Positions 13,050 through 13,067 of a stretch of 13,067 nucleotides of DNA are shown here, one piece after another (the first letter of the stretch is position 1; each line of letters opens with the position of its first letter). Both the position numbers and the translations under genes were made by a program. Origin of the DNA: Treponema sp. (GTDB lineage Bacteria; Spirochaetota; Spirochaetia; Treponematales; Treponemataceae). The stretch is from NCBI GenBank assembly GCA_017613485.1, contig JAGADS010000259.1, positions 1 through 13,067 of the forward strand, written 5' to 3'. Under the pieces are notes generated by a model. It had not been told where the DNA came from. It was given only the letters and a program-made list of their open reading frames with translations, and did no database searches.

Positions 13050-13067
13050 ATTGAGTGTTCAGTTGGA

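Noticed and set aside
1..13067. CRISPR arrays, insertion sequences, prophage or rRNA/tRNA genes
   Set aside because: No spaced repeat array, transposase, phage gene or RNA gene was seen; the Xer protein has housekeeping length, motifs and context.

Overview
The window reads as chromosomal DNA of a host-associated Treponema-like spirochaete with moderate GC. Three things point there. An FlaA-type periplasmic flagellar sheath protein ends at the left edge. The division and cell-wall (dcw) cluster is reduced to mraZ-rsmH-ftsL-murF-ftsW-ftsQ-ftsA-ftsZ, with no murE, mraY, murD, murG, murC or ftsI. The cluster then runs straight into a xer-lipoprotein-dprA-topA block. The species cannot be fixed from sequence alone.

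Layout: 1-213 is the C-terminal end of flaA, followed by a hairpin-plus-T-run terminator. This terminator lies inside the 3' end of a convergent minus-strand gene (229-987) that looks like a predicted PD-(D/E)xK-type nuclease with a C-terminal helical or winged-helix part. That gene has its own near-consensus promoter, placed so that its mRNA would be leaderless. Between it and mraZ (988-1140) lie phased A-tracts, a strong plus-strand promoter and a four-copy, 10-bp-period AGTGGN array that matches a MraZ operator and also carries the mraZ ribosome-binding site.

From 1141 to 11995 all genes are on the plus strand and nearly all overlap or abut (TGATG and ATGA junctions), so they probably form one long translationally coupled operon. 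The one large gap is 1591-1833, between mraZ and rsmH. It is not empty. It holds three stem-loops closed by an outer 7-bp stem (cloverleaf-like, 1592-1734), an alternative hairpin that competes with the closing stem (1722-1759), and a short ORF with a good Shine-Dalgarno (1757-1816) ending just before the rsmH ribosome-binding site. This is the least explained part of the window and the best candidate for something undescribed: a regulatory leader and/or a dispersed palindromic repeat.

Functionally, MraZ controls the operon. RsmH methylates 16S rRNA, MurF completes the peptidoglycan precursor, FtsL, FtsQ and FtsW form the septal synthesis core, and FtsA and FtsZ form the cytoskeletal ring. 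The Xer recombinase, DprA and TopA that follow act on chromosome resolution, ssDNA handling and supercoiling. topA stops after about 343 codons, shortly after its catalytic tyrosine and 18 bases before the window ends. This looks like a frameshift or an end-of-sequence error rather than a natural C-terminus.
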